Shown here one piece after another: positions 58,721 to 64,000 of a stretch of DNA of 64,000 nt. A program made the position numbers and the translations under genes. Position 1 is the stretch's first letter, and every line of letters starts with the position of its first letter. The notes beneath the pieces were generated by a model, which saw only the letters and a list, made by a program, of their open reading frames with translations, did not search any database and was not told the origin of the DNA. Location of the stretch: the NCBI RefSeq assembly GCF_910592395.1, contig NC_088324.1, forward strand, positions 6,662,953-6,726,952, given 5' to 3'. Source of the stretch: Lineus longissimus (lineage: Eukaryota; Nemertea; Pilidiophora; Heteronemertea; Lineidae).

Positions 58721-58958
58721 AGTAATAGAGCTCACTATCTAAGGAACAAAGCAAGATATTACATTTTCATTGAAAAAAAGTTGTTGTAAATCATCTGACC
58801 CATCTGCTCTGAAAATGGCATGACGATAGCACTGATAATAAGTGAGCTGTGAGCTAACGACTGAGATAAACAAAAGACAAGGTAGCTCCCCAATGTGGTA
58901 CAAATTAGTTACGTGACTGAAAAATCTAACCCACTTGCAAAACTTCACATATTACCTA
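58721..58958. other. Spacer between units 6 and 7
   Basis: Uninterrupted spacer without the ~310-bp repeat element, unlike after U1. No coding sequence. Confidence 0.5.
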
Positions 58959-59805
58959 TTATCCTAGGAAGTAAAAGCTCTCCGCCATGCAGGGTGAACC
59001 CCCTCTACAGGTAACTATGCAGCGACGTCAAGCCGATATCAACTACAGGAATTTTGAAAATTAACTCACAGCGAGTGGAGCTACAAAATGATAATATGAT
59101 CCTAGGATGTCTGTATGGAAAGCTCAGGTGGAAAGGGGAAAAGGAAATGGGAAAAGCGTAATGCTGAAAGTATAAATCTCTTGAGATCTGCGGGTTTTTT
59201 GGTTGATGCGTTTGATAACAAGTTAGACCTGTAAGAAAGGCAAACTAATGAAGAAAAACTCCGACTCAAATAACGCATGAGACGATGATAATGACGCAAC
59301 TTGTCACAAACAGCTCAATATTGATGGCTCATCGGAAGATTTTAAAAGTCTATATCGTAAATGATGACTTGGATATTTGTACAAATTTTGACTTTCGCTC
59401 TAATAAATTAATGATATGTACCACACACACACAAACAACAAGAGCATTGCTGTAAATACAATTAAAAGTTATTCCAAATTGTGATCATTGAAATTACAGG
59501 TGATAAAGATTGATAACATTTTTTTGGCCACCCGATATATCCTTTCAAACTCAATCTATACTTTCCACTCAAGCAAAAAATGATTTATTAATAACAAAGA
59601 CACAAGAAACATTTTGTTTCTCATAGCGAGAACTCGATCAATATAATATATATATATTAAACGTATTGACTTCATATAGTTCATATAATGTAATATTACA
59701 ACGGCGAATTCAAAGCAAAACTGGACATCTCATCGTTATTTTCCAAATGGTTCAAGGCACGATGTCGGATTCGACTTGGTACGTACAAGAGTCAGACGAC
59801 CGATT
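58959..59805 (+). promoter_or_regulatory. Unit 7 leader region
   Basis: Leader starting TTATCCTAGGAAG (others TTATCCCTGAAAG). The last part before exon 1 matches U5. ATG/donor pair, inverted repeat and AT-rich stretch present. Confidence 0.36.
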
Positions 59806-62800
59806 ATGACAGTTGACCGGAATCATGGCATAGATTCCAAAAACGTGCTGTTAATTGACTTCAACTTTTGTTGGTGTTTGATAGTCGCATCAGTGATGAT
59901 TTCGTGGTCATACTTTATGTGCATTTGTGTGCTTATAACACTTAATATAGGAGGTGTGACTGCTGGCTCTCCCCCGAAAGGTAAGACAGAGACCACGATA
60001 TAAGGGCATTGTTGTTCCCAACAAGTTAGTCAGTGATTTGGCTTTAACTTACGAACATAACGTGAAGTCATAACACACGCTATATTCGTGACCTAACATG
60101 TTTGAACAACTGGCCTTGGCCTAGAACACCGATGATGGGCCAGACGAACATGTGTTAATGCTGAAAGATGAAATGCTTGTGACCACGTACGGGGGGGGGG
60201 GGGCTGTTCTTAATTTCAGTCATTATAGTTGAAGTATTCGCTGGAAGAAACTGTCGTTTATGGGTTCTAGAACTTGATTCACAAACGCTTATTAGAAATA
60301 TTACAAATACTAATGTTATTATAATATGATTGTTAGCTCTTCTGGATTACAAGCTTGATGGATCTGATCCGGATATACGGTTTGTATATCACAGCACATA
60401 TACAGTAAGTAGTTTGAATTTTATCGGTCTTTTCGCAAGTTAGGCCAAACCTTATTAAAGTGTGCGTAATGGGTACAAGAGGGGTGTTCAAAGCACACAC
60501 TACCGCAAGGAATATCATGACACGATCAGGACAGATTGTCCTGTCATACGATAATGTTTAATTCATGTCATTTGAAAATGACATGAGTAAGCCAGAGTTT
60601 GAAGAAAGCATTGATGCATTCTGATTTGAATGATTTGAATGGGCCTAGATCAGTAGATGACTGACGAACACTAAAGCTGACCTGTCCGAAATTACACTTT
60701 ATTTCCAATCATGAAAAATTCAGTACATTCGGTTTTTGAAAATGTCCTTTTCTAAATCAATTCTCATTACTTTTAAGGTACATTCAGATTTCTGACTATA
60801 GGAACAGTGGAATTATAAGGCATCACCTGGATCATCATTCTCAAGGTCATCAAAATCAATCTCATTGTCCTCAGCATCTTCATCTTCGAGAAGGTCATTA
60901 GTAATATATTTCTGTACTCCCCGTTTTCATTCGGGACTAGTCCGGCTACCTGAAAGGCACGTGCTGTGAATTCAGGAGGGACGTCATCGGAAGCTCGGCT
61001 ATGTAGAACAGATGGAAGGGGTATTCTGGGACAAGTGCCATCGGCTGCAGTATTTGCATGCTTCCAGTCTTTCCAGCGGCGCTGACGTGAGCTTTAAATG
61101 CCCTCATAATGGTCAAGTCAAAAGGTTGACTCATAGATGTGCACCGCGCGGGAATGTTATCAAGGAGCACACCAGCTTCTACAATAGGGGCACAGAATTC
61201 ATCAGCCAAGTGAGGTCTAAACCGATATAAGAGTAAAAGCCTTGTATTTCGTTCAAATTCAGTAATGAAAAGAAAAAAGACTTCATCAAGCCAATGTTGG
61301 AGTGTGTCATGATTCTCCAACCCTGACCGTGATGAAGTGACACGGACATTTTCAGGAATGCTTTCAAGTCCACGAATTTCTCGTATGAAGCCTGGTTCTC
61401 TGAACACAACATGGATTGGCATTTTTTCCCCACTAGATCGAATTGTCAACGCAACGGTGCATCCTAATTTAGAATTGCCCCTTGAAGTTTTAACGTCAAC
61501 ATCCCCCTGTCCCGGAGTAGCTGCCGTATACATGGGCAGAAAGTCCAACTGAAAAAGGTTTCATTCATATTGTAAATTGTATGTTGCCTCACTGTGTCCC
61601 TGACGTTTCCTTGAAATCGGCGGACACGCTCATTAGCGTCTGCTGGAATCGAAGTGGTGTTTCTTGTCTTGCGACGAAATACAATACGTTTCCGTATCAA
61701 GAAATCGCTGATCCATCCTGGAGAGCACTGAAAAAGAGACCGTTCCGGTCGGTTCAAAAGGTAGTTGTCTCTATCATCACCTGGAAGCTCATCACACCAG
61801 CGGTGAAATTCCAGCTCGGCAGCATGGACCCGATCAACTCTGGATACGGGGAGGGCAAGACGAGAAATTCGAGAAATCGGTTGTAAACCTGCTCCTCCAC
61901 TTAGGCCACCATCCGTCGTGGTCGCTTCTAACCCTCCTACTTTGAGCATTGTTCTCGGTCTGCTCCATTAACATTTCCCGATTTGCTATCCATCTTCGCA
62001 ATGACGTAACTGCAAACCCGAAGCGTCTGGCATACTCTGCCACATTAAGCAGCCAACCATGTTCAATCGCATGTTCGCAATCGAGGACGTGGCGCAATCG
62101 TACAGTTACACTATAGCTGTTGTGACGTCTTGGTAGTCTAGAACTAGCAACTTCATCATCCTCATCAGTGTCCATACCAATGGCAGTTGAGAGTATGAAC
62201 ACGAGATACAACATATGTTTTCGAATTTTCGCATTGGGCATTATCTCCAGCTGGAAAAGGTCTGTCCTGAAGCTCATAGGCCTGCATGTACCATAAACCT
62301 ACCTGTACTTATTACATCACGGCAATAATCGAGTCAAACAGTCCACACGCATGGGAACATCAAGCCTGGCTGAAAATTGATTAGGCCAAGTTGACGCTAC
62401 TCCAGGATCTAATGCTTACCTAATTTCTCCCATTATGGGCCGCAAATTGGTTTTGGCTGTAAACTAGTCCGAAGACCGATAAAATCCGAACTTACTGTAT
62501 ATACTAACTGGCTTGAGGCCACTTTGGGTCACTTTAGCCCATTGGTAATAGGAAGGTTTCGCACCGTTACGAACTACGAAAACCGAGCACGAAAATCGAA
62601 AGAAGACGAAGAAATATTCTCATAGGGGAGCAAAATCTAAAGTCTTCTCCTGCTTGTTGGCTGGGGAAGCTTAATGTAACGAAGAATTGGAAATAGTTTT
62701 ATTATAATAGTGGATAAAAATCAATAGTCTTCACCAGCCAACAAGCTTAATCAACAACATTACCTAACATCCGGAAAGCAACTATCACTGACATGTTTGC

Positions 62801-63405
62801 CATCACGTGACCAGTTCAATTTCTATCATTTTTATTTCGTAGCCTATCTGGAAATGCGAAGTACGTCATGTCTCTAGTTTTTGGGAAAGTGCTTCAGTTT
62901 AATGATAAGCACGCATCTGCAACTCTACCTTATATAAATACATTCAAATACAAACATATTACAATTACCTTTTATATAAGATTCCTTCAGGGCAAGCTTG
63001 TCCAAAAGTGGGTATGTTTCTGTACTGATGTAGAAAGAATTTGCGTAGGAAATAACCAAAATCAGCTAGTGAGGATTGTTGTGTGGCACAGGGATACCTC
63101 TAAACATATCAATGTGCGATACATTTTTCACTTTTACATCGGCTATCAATGGATTGGCAGTCGCAAATGTTGGCAGCATATTGCTGTTACAATTACCAGG
63201 AATAAGTCTATTCCTAAGCCCCATGTCAAACTTTATAGGAACGGGAACCTCTTAAGAATGACAAAGTGTAAGCGATATAAAGAAAAGCATAAGTGGAGAA
63301 AGGTTTCATTTTTGGGTAAATTCATTCAAATGAATCAAATGTCGAATTTTAGGTTTTACCCAACTATAGCGACAAAACTTGATATTTTGAGGAGCAAAAA
63401 AAGAG
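59806..63405 (+). CDS. Secreted jellyroll (LamG-like) + PAN protein, unit 7 (partial, runs off window)
   Basis: Exons 59806-59980, 60337-60379, 62843-63405; exon 4 would lie beyond 64000. Splice sites and phases as in the other units, no lesion. The first part of exon 3 matches U5 (FLQGKLVQKW), the last part matches U4 (MTKCKRYKEKHKWRKVSFLG), so the exon is a mosaic. Replacements private to this copy include RIVVWH and QWIGSRKC. Confidence 0.7.
60403..62497 (-). mobile_element. pogo-B transposon in intron 2 of unit 7
   Basis: Ends CAGTAAGT (60403) and ACTTACTG (62497), TA flanks, near-identical to U5 without the 192-bp duplication. Confidence 0.8.
60946..62277 (-). pseudogene. pogo-B transposase relic, unit 7
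   Basis: Pieces on the - strand: helix-turn-helix (62277-61834), CENP-B-type domain through YNMNET (61949-61464) and DDE core (61548-60946). Two more frame changes than in U5 (one base lost at CTGAAAAAGG near 61555, and small losses near 61900). Dead. Confidence 0.75.
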
Positions 63406-64000
63406 GTAGGTTGGTCAACTCGTTAAATATCTGAGCCTGAGGGCTTCACCACCACTATGAAGACGAGTTTATTATTTTCATATGATACACTGGTCCGACT
63501 GGGAATTTTAGGAAATTATTGTGCTGGGAGACGTAGTAGACGCACTGCCAGTGTATTTTTATGTGTTCAAGCAATTACAAGTTATGTCATCTGCCACCGA
63601 GGTTGTTTGGGGCTCTCCCCGATTCGCCAAGCAAAAAGGAAACATCTATATCTACAGCAAGACGTCACAGCGTAGATATATGGCTCCATGCAGCGCCTTA
63701 CTAGTGCATCGGTCCTCATGGAGAGGATCGACGCATGGAGGGCTGACTCGGTTCAAATCGGAGTCAACATCGGAATAGCATGATAATTCGGGCGGATTTT
63801 GAATTTTTCCTTTTTTTGTGAAATTTGTCGATGGAAACAACTTTATAGAGGTGACTGGGCAGCCGACAGCTTGGGAATACTGCCCTTACTAATACCAACG
63901 GTCCTTCAAACAAGCATATTTCGGCTCAAATTCAAATATTAGCTTCTTGTCTCCTCCAATAATGAACTTTGGAATAGCTTTATAGTACAATTTGAGAAAT
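63406..64000. other. Start of intron 3, unit 7
   Basis: Near-identical to 42777-43370 of U5. The Tc1-type element and PAN exon expected from U5 would lie just beyond the window. Confidence 0.5.

Noticed and set aside
1-64000. CRISPR arrays, rRNA, tRNA or bacterial operons
   Set aside because: Repeats are long segmental or transposon copies without spacer pattern; I saw no cloverleaf or rRNA-like sequence, and coding is in spliced exons.

Overview
The window looks like the nuclear genome of an animal, most likely a marine invertebrate. Coding pieces are short exons with GT/AG borders and matching phases. The mobile elements are of eukaryotic types: pogo/Tigger-like, Tc1-like, piggyBac, CR1/L2/Jockey-type LINE fragments and MITEs. 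There is no sign of operons or ribosome binding sites. The phylum cannot be fixed from the sequence; an invertebrate deuterostome would fit, but that is a guess.

The core is a tandem array of seven units (U1 from about 3155, U2 12471, U3 18971, U4 29788, U5 38137, U6 51544, U7 58959 to the window end). Each unit carries, on the + strand, the same small gene. Exon 1 encodes a signal peptide and ends in phase 1. Exon 2 is a 43-nt micro-exon. Exon 3 (about 565 nt) encodes a laminin-G/concanavalin-A-like jellyroll domain. Exon 4 (263 nt) encodes a PAN/apple-like cysteine-rich domain. All splice phases match, giving a predicted secreted protein of 347-348 residues. U1, U4, U5 and U6 are open throughout; U7 is open as far as the window shows. 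U2 has a 1-nt frameshift. U3 is rearranged into a dead first half and a second gene with a recombinant exon 1 and a shortened PAN exon.

Mobile elements fill the introns and spacers and date the history. A pogo-type element (pogo-B, antisense) sits at the same TA in intron 2 of U1, U2, U4, U5, U6 and U7, while U3 keeps the empty site. A Tc1-type element sits in intron 3 of U4 and U5. A repeat element with internal copies of roughly 310 bp and a CGA-rich end sits in intron 3 of U1 and U6, and after exon 4 of U1 and U5. A second pogo-type element with introns (pogo-A) lies at 1-2901 and 48355-51281, nested in an outer element. U3 carries a piggyBac relic with TTAA target duplication and a nest of MITEs. 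U4 carries a LINE fragment with a 5' inversion.

The array is young and mosaic. Positions 1 to about 10570 and 48381 to about 58830 are near-identical, as are U5 and U7. Different parts of one unit match different partners, which points to unequal crossing-over and gene conversion. Differences inside the jellyroll exon are mostly amino-acid changing. I infer a family of secreted recognition-type proteins (immune or reproductive) being expanded and diversified; the function itself is not shown by the sequence.
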